Made by a program: the position numbers and the translations under genes. From NCBI GenBank assembly GCA_037954325.1, contig JBBMNZ010000021.1, positions 8,253,616 through 8,317,615 of the forward strand: a stretch of DNA of 64,000 nucleotides, read 5' to 3'. The notes beneath the pieces were generated by a model. The model worked only from the letters and a program-made list of their open reading frames with translations, was not told the DNA's origin and made no database searches. The stretch is from Fistularia commersonii. Its lineage: Eukaryota > Chordata > Actinopteri > Syngnathiformes > Fistulariidae. This document shows, one piece after another, positions 47,224 to 59,548 of the stretch (the first letter of the stretch is position 1; every line of letters starts with the position of its first letter).

Positions 47224-49776
47224 TGGAAAAAAAAAAGTTTTTTGGACAAAAAAAAAAAAAAAAAATTCTCATAGGGATTATAGTTTCAAAAAAATAAACA
47301 ATATAAATAATTATATCATTGAATGAAAGCTCAGCCGCAATTTCATGTGATGACATTTCGACAAAGCTTAAGTTCAAATTTACATTTACCTCTGTAACAG
47401 TGTGAGGTCGACAAATGCAAATTCTATTGATTCCTTCCACGCATGCAAAAAGTCTGTTTCTTCTGCAGCTAAGCTATTTCTGCCAGATGACTCATAGTGG
47501 TGCTCACCCAAAGTTAACAGTGCAGACAAAGTTTGCTCAAAAAAGTCAATCGCACGGACCTGTGTTGAAAAAAATTAAAATGGAGAGTAACAAAGAGAAA
47601 ATGTCAAATTAGGCAGTAACATGGCTGTTTCTAAGGGAAAAAAAAGATATTCTAAAATCACATTCACTGTTCTTTTTTCAACTCAATTTTCAACATTTTA
47701 TGGATTTAAATTAGTTGGCAAGTGATGACCTAATTAATCTCAAAAGTCACTATTTTCCATCCAAAAGCCAAAAGCTTCTGTGGTTTGTGCCACAAAATGT
47801 TGACATCGAGAGTCCAGACTACCCTCTGATACTACTGAGTCTTAAGAATATTGAAATAGACATTTTAGTCATGTTTTTAACAATTGTTATTACAATTTAT
47901 GAAAAAAAAACCATACATATATTACTTTGGATATCCATCAGGGCCATTTGAACATGTATCAGTGTGTTTGACACACAAAAAGATGTAACTGGTATTCTAT
48001 TTTACCCAGATTGCTTAAGTTAAGTTTATTAAGAGTTTTTTCTGACTGCAAAAATTGTGTGTATGTGTTTCCCTTTTTAATGTGAAAGACAAAAAGAAGG
48101 AGAAAAAAAAGCTGTCACCGAGACTTATGCAGAAAATAGCATTTTATTTCAAACTTTTTAATGAAAACCTCTTCATTTCATCATTAGTAATATGGAAGCT
48201 TATTATTTTTAAACGCATAATAGAAATGTCATCTTAGTGACAACTCTGTGTATTTAATTACTTAAATTCAGTAATTACTAGAACATCCTTATACAAGCAT
48301 GCCATTCATAACTGAGAAACACATTCTTAACCTTATTGAATTAATTTTGGGTTTAAATGTGTTCAGAACTCAATAGTAGCCTTAACACTTCAGGAAACAT
48401 CATGCTGGGGCCATTGTTCATAAAAAAGCCTTTACAAATATCAACTTGGGACAACGTTTCCAGAAGTCACATCACAAGAAGCGTCTCACTATTAGAAAAA
48501 GAAACCTTTAGTTCCACCCTGAGTGTAAATGTTTGTGATGCTGCAAATACGGCTCCTTTTGTGCCTTGGGTTCCCACAGTTTGACTGGCCAGATCTGGTT
48601 GCCTGGGTTACTGTATCATTTGTGGATGGTCAACCGACTGCTGCTATGCTAATGAGAGTATCAAAGCCATGAGCCACGGCTACCTCTTGCCAAGCTTTCG
48701 TGTGCATGCATGAGTTTGTTTTATTTACTATTTGACAATGAGGGTCAAACCAAGGCCAGAGCTTTTATGAAATGTCAGGACAATTAAGAATTGATGGAAT
48801 TAAGAATATTAAACTTTACATTTTATTCATTGGACACAGAACTGCTGGTAATGGGATTTCTCGCTCAATCTCCATGCTGATTCTCTTCCCCCACCTTCTC
48901 TGTCATGTCTCTCCCTGACTTTTCATTGCACTCGTGCTTATTTCATTATTTACATCCCCTTCTCTTCCCTCTTTTTGGGTGCAATTTATCATTTTAATCA
49001 GGCTGTGTGGGGAGAGGAATGGAGGGGTGCACACGTGATCTGCATCATTCCCGCCGCCTTGTAGTAATGCATCTTTATTAGGCTCAGCCTGTGAGGCGAG
49101 TCTATGCTATCACTGTCAATTAGCAGGGGAGCTGCTCGTGGAAAACAGCGTGTTTCACTTTATAAATATCTCCAAACAACCACACAACACTCAGATGTAT
49201 AGAAAGAGAGTTTATCTTTATTAAAACACACTTTGCAGAGAAAACCATACAAGGGGGTTTCATCAGATATGTTGTAAGGTGCAGTTGTATGGCTTCAGGT
49301 TCATCATATTTTATTTTTCAAAGGAAAGGGTACTTTGCTTTATTCAACGTGGGGACAGATATTACATTATCATTTCATCATGGCTTTATGGCAATATGGC
49401 TTTTTCAATCAGCAGTTACAGACATTATTTATTCATTGATGCATTTTTAAAAGGCACACAAGATACAGTACAGCACAGCCAATCTCCACAGAGTTGACAC
49501 AATCAAAAACACATGAATATTATATCAGTGAGAGATGGGGTGGTAGTGGTAGTGGTTGGGGGGCGGGGAGGGGGGGACTGGCAGAAGATAAATTAAAGTT
49601 TATTGTTCTAGAGAACAAGAAGGGAAAAAGAGAGATGCAAGTTAAGGGCATTTGCTGCAGCACTTGCATTTCCTTCACTCGCACCATGTTTATTTTTTCA
49701 CTGTGCTTTCTATCTGATTTGTCCGCGGCTGTTTCTACATGTGTGTCTGTTTGTGTTAGTCTGAGTGAATCTCAAG

Positions 49777-49778
<2 letters not shown>
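47224..49778. other. No gene recognised
   Basis: Starts with A-rich tracts (47224-47265). 48940-49150 is non-repetitive, with several homeodomain-type ATTA/TAAT sites, and could be a conserved noncoding element. That is a guess without alignment. Confidence 0.4.

Positions 49779-49822
<44 letters not shown>
49779..49822. repeat. (GT)n microsatellite
   Basis: About 22 uninterrupted GT units, followed by further interrupted GT sequence to 49870. Confidence 0.97.
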
Positions 49823-49824
<2 letters not shown>

Positions 49825-49870
49825 ACTTGTGTCTCTGTGTGCATGTACGTGTGTGTGTTTTTTGTGTGTG

Positions 49871-50548
49871 GTCTAGCAGTATATCCTTGCTTTAAGGCAA
49901 GTGTCTCTTTAATGAGGCTTTGCTGCAAAAGGAGCTCCCTAGGAGTCTTGACGTGCTCTGCATTTTAAACACACACTGTTCTGCAGCAGACTACTACTTC
50001 TCCATCACACACACAGTACCTTGCAGGTCGTATGTGTGTTTGTGTTTGTCAAGAAACATTGATTGGTGGATTTCTTGAAAAGAGTGAGAGCTTGTCAATG
50101 AGACAACCTTTCTGGTGCCGTTTATCTGTGTTCTCTTCCCCTCTTTTCTTTTTCAGCTCACATTGTGATACTCTTTGACCTCATGTTTATGTATCTTACT
50201 ATATCGACCTGTTCATCGATGCTTCTCTGTCAAGAGTCCCCTGCTTTGTTTTTCTCTCTCTCCATCTGTACCTCCATTTAATTACATACCTTTTGAAACA
50301 CTTCTGAAGAACATAAAGTTGTCTCCCCCATCATTTTTATGTAAAAAAAAGTATTGATATCCCTCATTTTTCCTGGTCTGAGCTCCGTTACAGTGGAATT
50401 ACATCAGCAAGGTCTTTGGTGGGTGTGTTTAGTTGCCATCTAGTGCTTGTGCCAGTTAGACCAGAGACCATCCCTCTTACTGAAGAGACTTGTGAGTTAC
50501 TTTAATAAAAATTGCCTTTTAGATTGGAATACAATTGGATCAATGAAT
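49871..50548. other. No gene recognised; sequence preceding an A-tract
   Basis: No known coding content. AATAAA at 50504-50509 lies 40 bp before a long A-tract, the arrangement of an mRNA 3' end or retrocopy. Confidence 0.35.
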
Positions 50549-50575
50549 AAAAAAAAAAAAAAAAAAAAAAAAAAA
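50549..50575. repeat. Poly(A) tract of 27
   Basis: Uninterrupted A-run, visible directly. Confidence 0.97.
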
Positions 50576-53500
50576 CATAAATAAGTGTTAATGAAAGGTG
50601 TGTGTGACTTTTTGGGTTGTTACTCCCTAAAACATTTATATGTATACTTACAGCAGCTTCTTTGTGCTTGTGTAATGAGAAAGGTGGTTTAGGGCCAATT
50701 GATCACCAGTTTCAAAACTATTATAGTCTACTGTTAATATTTAGTTCCGTTTCTTATATATATTGACCTTTATAACAGATACAATATTTCTTTTTTACTG
50801 TCGACATTGCATTTCCTGTAAAACTGGGGCATAAAAGTGAAATGCCTGATATCTATTATACATACAGCCTTGTCCAGAAATTAACCAGCCATCGCTTTAC
50901 CATGAAGAGGTAAATGAAACTGCTAAGATTTAGAAAAATTGGTTTACTGATAGAGTCAGTGTCTCGTCTGGTTCAACTCAAACTGTAAAGATGATCCTTA
51001 TAGACATTCTTTGTGTTAATGGACATGAAGATTATCCTGGAGAACATTATAAGGCGTAATCTCATTCTTCTTTCTATACCAAAGCACCTCACACCAATGC
51101 AAATAATTCACATAAAGAATTTACCTGTGATGCATGCGGACATACTTTTTCCTTTCTTTCTGTTATCTTAAGGATTTAATGAATTAATTTGAATGCACTT
51201 GGAAGTGTCAAATTTAAATATATTTGGTGAGATAATGTTGCAGTGAGTTCTGTGTTCAGTGTCTATTTCTTTCCATTAGTATTTGAGAAGATAAATTGTG
51301 ATCGTAGGGTAAGTTATGAATATATATTTTTTGTCAATAATTCAGCACCATTTTGAAATTTGCAATTCCCTCCTACAAGTTTCTCAGCTACTGATCAAAT
51401 GTTTTATGGGGGACTTCTTAGGGAGGTTCAGAGAATGGAGGTGAATGAATATTACATATCCAGCACACATCAAACACCCTCTGCCTCCATGGATATTTCA
51501 GTATATGTACAGTCATTCTGAGACACTTCCATATTTTCCTTAAATACAAAATTAATGGTTTCCAAAACAAAAGAAATGTCTGCATCAAGCACCTCAATTA
51601 GCCTGCCGAGGTAGAGCTATAATGTCATCACGGATCACATCTATGGAATGTTATGGCGTGTCAATGCCCCTATCCCACAATGTTCTTGGGAAGGTACTAT
51701 GTTTGTAACTAAACATAAGCCTTTGGCCGTTTTTATGTGTTTCTGTAGCAGAAGGTTTATCACAAGATACTGCAAACAAGACAAATCCTGTCAAGCAGCA
51801 TTAGAAGCCTGGATCCAGTAAAGCCGACACCAATCGACAAAGTACCCAATTGCTTTTGCCACACATCAGATCGATGACTCCAGCTCTTTGTTGGTTTGGG
51901 CAATAAGAGTGGATTAGCAATTCTTAAGAAAGGGCTAAAATAACACAAAGTGTATTTGCTACAAGATGAGAAAAGGTCAGATCCAAAGAAAACACACTGT
52001 AATTCTGCTGCAAATAAGGTACCTCTTATAATTGTTGGAATGGGCTTAAGCCTGAGAAAAACCGTTATGTTCTTGTTTTCAAGGAGAATGAAGTGCACAG
52101 TAAATCAGGTCATTAAGGACTGGATTGCTCTTAATGAATGCTATCAGCCAGTAATGAAAAGTATTGTTCTTGAGTACAACTAAATGAAATGGTTTTTAAA
52201 GCTCACACAGACCTTTCATCAACAAACATTTGGTTAGGAGGTCTCTGTGGGAAAACGCAACACTGTGGTTTTCCAAGGGGCTACAACCCCTCGAGAAATC
52301 ATTCTCTCATTTAGACCACAACTGCTGCTCAGTACCCACTCCTGTATCAACCAGCGTGAGAAGTGTTTGTGATTTCGTATGTGTGTGTGTGTGTGAGTGT
52401 TTGTGAGTAACATATAGGAGGGACACTGGAGAGGGACGAGAAAAAACAAACAAAAAACAAGAGATTGATTTCACTTCCATTGATGACGGTGATTCTGCAT
52501 CAGATATATGAGACAGTGACCTGTTTACAGCCGTTGGACAATTACTTAAGTTTTTCTCTGTTCAGCTGAAAACAGAGCAGCCATTTGTTTCTTTTAGTAG
52601 AAAGCATGGATATCAGGCTGCTGAGAGAGCTGTGTGTTTTCAAATTTTTTGTTGTATTCTGATTTTTTTTCACCAGATAGTACCTTGGATTGAATATATA
52701 ATATTGCGGATAAGAGTGTGACCGCTTTTCACCAGCAGGATATTTGCTGCTTTATATTATATCCTCAGCAAATTTAAATCAGCGATGCCTTGCTGCAAGT
52801 CACTATGTCAGATTGCCATATGCCGCCTTTATAGTGATTTACAAGCACATTTAACTTGACTTAATTTCATCACTCCTCAGGCATCTACCTTTTCTCTCGA
52901 GGGCAACAGAATTGCTTCTCCATCAGAGTGTTGAGTTTGGCAGGCAAACCATGATAAGATTAGTTGGGGTAAGACAGTGAGGGCTGGTAATGACTATGGC
53001 ATAGGCCCTGGGTTGGCTCAGCGGGATGCTGCTTAATCAGCCCTCCACCTTTTTTTCATCAAGGCATGAGGAAAATCACATATTCAACTGTGGCAGGTTT
53101 ATCTTCCAATCTTTTCACTAAGATGTGCAGTGTTGACATCTTGTTAAGCAGCTCAATGTGTCCAATCAATGAGTGCAGGTGGGTTGTCAGCGTGAGCCTA
53201 GGGATGTGTGTGATTGACTGCATATGGGTGCCTTTAGTTGGTTTGCACTCACCAGTCAGCGGGGCTTGTGCATGTTGGTGTTTGATGATTGTGCACAAAT
53301 TGGCAATAAGGTGAGGTTGGCATGAATGCAGTTCTCCTGCTCAGATGTATTGCTTTAATTGACCTGCTCTCTTCTCATGCCTCTTTTCCTCTCATGTCGA
53401 CATCATTTTAGCTTGACCCTGACAAGTACCTCTGACAAAAAACATTACAGTCTCAATTACAATATATATATCGCTTTCCTCCACTCAATTTTATCTCAAT

Positions 53501-53877
53501 CTCAGCATCCCTTTTGGCCATGCATCCTATGTTTCTCAGGGACTGACGATAGCTGCAAGACCAGGCTCCACCACTCTTATTCAACCAACTGTCTGTCAGG
53601 GGTTTGCATATCAGTGCTTCTTATTAGCCTTTGTGGGACAATGACATTCCACTACATTTTGAAAAAAGGGCGGATGTTGATGAGGAAGGAAACAAATCAT
53701 GTAGGGACCAAGGGGAGTATTGTATATAAGGACACTTGGGGACAAAGATGAGCTTTTACCCATTTGGAAACAATGGAAGTCAGAGTATCGACAGTGTAAA
53801 ATAATTTTTATGTCAACTTGAATCTATAATTTTGTCATCTCAAGTAAGAGTAATATGTGTGTTTTAATGGCAAACCA
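50576..53877. other. No gene recognised
   Basis: AT-rich unique-looking DNA with a short GT tract at 52380-52397. Open frames up to 130 codons have no recognisable domain. Confidence 0.45.
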
Positions 53878-54090
53878 ATAAATAAGAATAAGAATAAGAA
53901 TAAGAACACCTTTATTTATCCCGAAGGAAATTGTTGTGCCAGAGTTTCAAGTAAAACATAACAATAATAAATAATAGTAGGAAATTGTATAAACAGTAAA
54001 AAAAAAAAGGTGGGTGGGGAGAATGAGAAATACAAATAAAACTATAAAGTGTCAAAGTCAAGGCTATAAAGTGTTTTAAGGTCTTAAGTG
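53878..54090 (-). mobile_element. Reversed LINE tail with (AATAAG)n
   Basis: The left end is AATAAGAATAAGAATAAG followed by CTTTATTTATCCCGAAGGAA, then ATTGTTGTGCCAGAGTT. This is the complement of a LINE 3' end with a TTATTC-type tail. It matches 16951-17262 over the first 37 bp (about 35 identical) and again in AAACTATAAAGTGTC. Only the 3' UTR part is present, with no coding sequence. Confidence 0.6.
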
Positions 54091-54323
54091 CCATCACTTC
54101 GAATGTTGATCATTCCAATTATAAACTATACTGTCTCTGGGTTGAATTTCACGTTAAATTAGAATAAATCATTAATTGCAGATAGACCACAGCAAGACTA
54201 GTCACAACTCAGGCAGATGTCATGTTTCAGAGTCTGTCCTAAAATGCCGCTCTTCTTATCAGCAGGTATTCCCAAGCTTAAGGAATTTGGGAGAGGCCAA
54301 AATTAAGGACCTATTTTTTAATA

Positions 54324-54326
<3 letters not shown>

Positions 54327-54366
<40 letters not shown>
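54327..54366. repeat. (AT)n microsatellite
   Basis: About 20 AT units, ending 11 bp before the hAT element. Confidence 0.95.
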
Positions 54367-54375
<9 letters not shown>

Positions 54376-54377
54376 GT

Positions 54378-55521
54378 CAGTGACGTGCAGTCAGTAGAGG
54401 CAGGGGAGGCCGGGGCCCACTTGTCATCATGGAAAGAAAAAAATGTGAAATGGAAAAATAAATTATATATTTATTCAGTGATTTGTACTATTAAGCTATT
54501 TACCACCATTTTTAGTTTTTTTTTTTTGTTCAAAATCGCTGAAAAAAAAAATCACATTTACCATTCAAATATGAATAAGAGACATGCTGTGACAGAGCCA
54601 ACAGCTGAGCCCACTGGATTGCACAATGATTATGCTAACTGTGCTGGCATGCTATGCACTGAGACTGTATTGCTGACTCTATGTATGCCACTATTAAATT
54701 TTTCAAACACTTTTAATATATATGAACTAAATTTCCATAGTTTAGCTGATGTATAGCTGTGTACAATGTTTTTCGTCAATAACTGTAACTTGTTTCTTGT
54801 GCTGAGCAATCATAACACAACTGCGAAGAGACATTAAGTGAGGCATGCAGTAACGGTGCCTCGTGATGGGAGGCACTGGTGATCGCAGGGATCCTTCTCA
54901 CTACTCGGATACAGAATAATAGAATTAGCAATGGCAAGCTACAGTAAACAGTTAGCAAGTCAAATGCAGCCATCCAGATATTTTTTCCTCTTGCTTGGCC
55001 TTATTTCCAAAATGGAGTATAACATTGCTAAACTGAAAAGAATTTTCGAAACTTGACTTTCAGTCGAAGCAGTAGATAATAATAAACGCTACGCCTGCAT
55101 CGGTGGAGCGGTCATTCTCAGCACTGAAAAGACTCAAAACATACAGTCGGAACAGGACTGATCATGGACGACTGTCTTCACTGGCAGTGATTTCCATCGA
55201 GACAGAAAGACTTTTAAAACTGAAGAACGATAAGGCAGACTTCTACAAGCAAGTTATCGATGCTGTTCTTCAGAAGGAGCGGCGCATGGACTTCATTTCT
55301 ACGTAAAGGTAAGAGATAATAACGTTTTGTTTTTTTTTAAATGTGCTTTTTTCTCTGATACAATGTCTATATGTGTAGAATGCTGATATGATATTTTAAA
55401 CAAAACACGTAAACTGCTACCAATAAAATGGTGAAGTTACTCTGTAGGGTTCATATGTTCGTAAATCTGACTGTGATGACGTCAGTGTCTCGCCAGACAT
55501 GAACCTCTCTGCACGTCACTA
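54378..55521 (+). mobile_element. hAT transposon, internally deleted, 1.14 kb
   Basis: It starts CAGTGACGTGCAGTCAG and ends CTCTGCACGTCACTA, inverted ends sharing the AGTGACGTGCAG core. It shares subterminal sequence with the element at 43908, and in addition retains the 3' part of a transposase gene (55091-55306). The larger N-terminal and catalytic part of the transposase is missing, so it could move only with an enzyme supplied elsewhere. No clear 8-bp target duplication is visible at the ends, one of which abuts an (AT)n tract. Confidence 0.8.
55091..55306 (+). pseudogene. hAT transposase C-terminal dimerisation domain
   Basis: The plus strand reads TPASVERSFSALKRLKTYSR, then DHGRLSSLAVISIE, ERLLKLK and ERRMDFIST before a stop. 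This is the hATC domain, with the hallmark SVERSFSALKR-K-T-x-x-R block and R-L-S-S-L-A-x-x-S-I-E helix, which mediates transposase dimerisation. The final 70 codons are intact. No in-frame start or catalytic core precedes them within the element. It is most like the ZMYM1-like hAT proteins of fish. Confidence 0.85.
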
Positions 55522-57399
55522 TACTATGATACAGTGTACTGTGATTTTCGGAATGAAATTTAAGCCATAAGCAAGATGTATAAAAGATAAATAAACTTGA
55601 AACATTTTTGTCAAAAATAAAAAATCTACTTGATTTTGGGGAAGCACTTATCCAAGATTGGCAAATTCTCTTTTTAGTTCTTGGACAGATGCCTTCTCAT
55701 TTTTAGAATGCAGATTTACTGACACGTAGATAACTAAAAAGGGACAATTTTTGCTCACGGGAACGACAAAGTTAACTTAACAAATTGAAAAAAAAAACCA
55801 ACAAAAAAAAAACACCAAGACTTTCATAAGAGTCTGTTTATCATGGTTTCAGAAGTAAAAAAAATCTGCAAGAGGTTTTTAATAATCATCAAACACATAT
55901 AAATATATATTGATGAAATACATAATGAGACATAGTTTCACATTTCAGTTTATTTTGGTGCATACATCTAACAAAGCAGATGCCTTGTCTGCAATCGTAG
56001 CATCTAGTTCTTGTATTCTATGACCAAAGTCTCCAAATCTGAAAGAATGTAAATGTTCTGATAATTAAAACATCAGAGATGAAACAAAAGCAATAAACAT
56101 GGCTTACTAAAGGGCAGGGTAGTGTGAAATAAGATTTTGAACTTTAACCGCTGCATGATCCAAATTATTTTGCATTATGGCCATTGTGAAAATTCAAGTG
56201 ATTTTTAATTCTTTAACAATGATAAAATAAAATGATGCCGCATTGGAGACGTAATGATGACAAGCTCTGTGCAGTTTGTTTGCAAGATGACAACTGAGGT
56301 AATTTACATTGACTCAAATATTTCCATCATCCATGCATTTGCTTTGCATGTGAGGAAAAAATTACCAATTGCCTTTCTTATCTAAAACTTGTTTTATTCA
56401 TTGTGATTTGGACTGTTTATGAATTCTACTTAATCGAACTACATTGCATGTCAAGAAGAATCAAAGGTATATCATATGAAGTTTTGACCAACATGGCGTT
56501 TACTCAGAGCAGAACAGCTCTATACATTTTGCTTTCTTGTTGAGTGATACTACTACAGGTCCGGAACTTAGGTTGTGCCATAAAATGTGGCACTGTTTCT
56601 TTAAAGTGGGAACACAAGTGACTTAGAGGCAACAAAGCTGCTCTGCTATTAGAGATCAGCCCCTGCTGAGATTATATAGGAATTTACTTAATGTAAAGCA
56701 AAATCCTCAGATACAAAAAAAAAAAAAATAGATTAATATTAAAATGTTATTTGATCGAGGCTTCTTTAAGCCTCACTTCCCCCTCATTCTCTTTTTTTCT
56801 ACCCTCTTATTTCTCCTTTGTCTTTCCAGCGGTTTACTGGCTTTCGTTGCCAATTTCTCCAACACTCCCAGGGCACACATTCACCTTTACATCTCATGCA
56901 GTATTATGTGTTTGTGCGCGTGTGTGCGTGTGCGTGTGTGCACATGCATGTGTGTGAGGAGAGGAGAAAGGATGGGAGGTGTTGAAATACAGGGAGCAGC
57001 AAGTGATAAATCTCCCTGCTGTCTGAGCCCTCCCCACCCTCCACTCTCCGTTTTCTGACCCAAATCTAATGCGACAGTACTCTACCCCATCCCACACACA
57101 AACACATATACACACACTCCACCCCTTCTGCTGTAGCAAAAGTCGTACCACCCCTCTATTTTTACCAGTTTGTCCTTGAGTTACAATCTCTGAAAACTGG
57201 CATGATCCATAAAGGACTAGGTGCTATTTGAGACACACACCAGCTCCAAACTGTGTGTGCACAAGTGTGTCCATGTGCATGTGTGTGAGAAATGACGATT
57301 CAAAGTCGCTCACCATTACTGAATATTCCTCTCATTAAAGAGGTGAAATGGAGGGAGCATTAAACGACTGTAATGCCGTCAGATCAGGCAGTTACTTTA
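55522..57399. other. No gene recognised
   Basis: AT-rich with A-runs (55785-55812, 56715-56730) and an interrupted GT tract at 56918-56955. Confidence 0.5.
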
Positions 57400-57424
57400 A
57401 ACACACACACACACACACACACAC
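57400..57424. repeat. (CA)n microsatellite
   Basis: About 12 CA units. Confidence 0.95.
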
Positions 57425-58127
57425 AGACATGCCTCAGAAAGTTATCCACTGTAGCCAATTAGTATGACTGCTCTGTCTAGCATTAGCACCCCCCATCTTC
57501 CAACTCTTACTCTCATTACCGTCCTTTGTCTCTTCCTCTCCCATCCTCCTATTGCCCCTCATCTCATTCGCTTTTTCTCATTAAGGCCACGTCGTAACAC
57601 ATTGAATCATAATAGGTGCTCTACACTGTGAAATGGCTTTAGCTTTGTCTAATTTTTCCGTTCGGCATTAGAGAATTGGTAAACAGACAATCTATTCTAT
57701 ACAGAGAGACACACACAATCAGGCTTGTCTATTAATCTGTCATAAAGCAGCTTTTTGGCTGCCTGAAGAAATCAGTGATACTTGGAGGAAAGATGAGAGT
57801 GGGGTACTAATGTTCGGGAGCTGCCATGAAAGGCTATGTTTAGTGCTGTAGTTATGAAAGGGAGCAGGAGTTCAGTCAGAGGGGTCTCAGGGCAGATGGA
57901 GAGAAAGATGCAGAAGAAAAAGAGAAAGGGTTTGGGAGTCTGACAACCAGCTGAAGAGGGGCAGGGGAGGATGGGTGGAGGAGCGCCGGGGTGGAGACGA
58001 TGGCACTGAGGCATATTCTAAGCCTTGAATGTAAATATGCACAAGGAGATTATCACAGAGTGCCAGGCAGTGCGTTTTGGGGCTTTGTTTCTGTGACACC
58101 GTGACGTTGGCTTTGTTTCCCTGACAG
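57425..58127. other. No gene recognised; non-repetitive
   Basis: 57575-57700 is non-repetitive and carries several ATTA/TAAT motifs. It may be regulatory, but nothing in the sequence alone proves it. Confidence 0.35.
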
Positions 58128-58171
58128 CCGACGTGTGTGTGCCATTGTGTGTGTTTGTTTGTGTGAGTATG

Positions 58172-58213
<42 letters not shown>

Positions 58214-58260
58214 TGTGTGTGAGTATGTGTGTGCGTGTGTGTGTGTGTGTGTGTATGTGT
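58128..58260. repeat. (GT)n microsatellite, interrupted
   Basis: Two long GT runs with TTTGTGTGTGTGAGTATGTG interruptions that themselves recur, suggesting a duplicated unit. Confidence 0.95.
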
Positions 58261-59460
58261 GACATCCAGGCATCTGTTTCCTGCTGGAAAAGGTTAATTA
58301 GATCTCCACTGCCTGGCTGTACGTGCAATGCATAATCATACACACACTAATGAGACCTGCATGTCTTTGTCTTTGTGTGTGTGCATTTAAAAAAATAAAT
58401 AAATAAAAAGGACCTCTATGGCAGCTGAATGGATATCTTCACCACTTGATTCAGGTTTGAAAATCTTTTGTTCCGGCCAAGAAGAGATGCACACGCTTGC
58501 AAAGTGACACACAGGTGACAGCTGGATGTGCACAGCAGTGGCATTTATGGACATACACTCCACTCCCACTGGAGGACGTTAATCAATGGGTTTGCATCAG
58601 AATTTGCGTGTTTTCTAATTACTTGTCTGCCTATTAATGAGGCACTGATGCAGTAGCATCAGTGAAGGGATATCTCACAAAACATTGTTGCTCATTTTGA
58701 CCCATGACTCTATCTTCACACTCCAGCTAAGCCGCTGATTGGACAGCTGCTTGCCTTTAGATCGAGCTCAGCTCAGTGAGAAAACCTAGATGAGCTCCGG
58801 CGCTCCATGGGTGACTTTGGAAATGACTACACAGTTTCTCACTTGGATGAGAGTTCCACTAAGTTGATCTGACATAAGCGTGGGTGAGGAGGTGCAGAAC
58901 TCTGCAGCTTTGCTTCCAATTCAGCTTGTGATAATGGAGAGAAAGTGATGGAGGTGTCAGTAAGAGACTGAATGGATTTTTTGAGCTGGCTGACCCTTCA
59001 CACATTATACAGTGCATTGATTGTGGCGAGAAATTAATGGAATCTGAAGGGAAAATTGACTTTCCTCAATATTCACCTAAGCAAATTTTACTATCCACTG
59101 TAAGAAAAAAAGGTTTTGGTATAGGCAGTGGTTAAGTGTCAGGTAACATGGCTTGAGACAACTTTATGGTCGCCGAGTTCTGGCAGAGAAGAAAATGAAC
59201 TTGACACCTTAATCACTTACTCCTGGGAAAGATGGAGTATCTGGTTCATGAGTTTCAACAATAATGTCACATTCTTATATTTAAATCTAGATGTGCGCAT
59301 TTATCCTCCTGGTAACATAATCAACTTAGACATACACACATAAACTGTACATCCTTTAAACAACCCAATGTTTCTGTCACACCTCTGTCTCCTGATCTCT
59401 CCATCGGTCTACCTCCTTACGCTCCACTTCTGTCACTTGCTCTGGTTTTGTATTCTTTCG
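58261..59460. other. No gene recognised; pyrimidine-rich at right end
   Basis: 58590-58960 is unique-looking DNA with scattered ATTA motifs. From about 59381 the plus strand is pyrimidine-rich up to a CGACAG at 59470, consistent with a splice acceptor on the plus strand. Confidence 0.4.
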
Positions 59461-59470
59461 TCTGCGACAG

Positions 59471-59548
59471 AAGCCGTTGAGGCCACAGAAGCAGGCGCAG
59501 GTAAAGGGCATGGCCTACCTGATGCACCACATCCAGGAACACCTGCAG
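59471..59548. other. Candidate coding micro-exon (strand unresolved)
   Basis: On the plus strand a long pyrimidine tract ends in CGACAG at 59470. The next 30 nt (59471-59500) end in a perfect donor CAG|GTAAAG. If translation instead runs on, the frame reads QAQVKGMAYLMHHIQEHLQ, with G or C in third position in 14 of the 16 codons from the valine on. On the minus strand a very long pyrimidine tract ends in CTGCAG, followed by a 24-nt segment (59542-59519, encoding VFLDVVHQ) and a donor CAG|GTAGGC. Either would be a short exon of a host gene. I do not recognise the protein. Confidence 0.35.

Noticed and set aside
49494..49895. 133-codon plus-strand open frame
   Set aside because: The long VCVCVC stretch is translated (GT)n microsatellite.
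54370..55529. 8-bp target-site duplication for the 54378 hAT element
   Set aside because: The flanking octamers TATATAGT and TACTATGA do not match, and the left flank is inside an AT microsatellite where chance similarity is high.
57887..58343. Two minus-strand frames of 96 and 128 codons
   Set aside because: Dominated by THTHTH from (CA)n. The frame exists only because the dinucleotide repeat has no stops.
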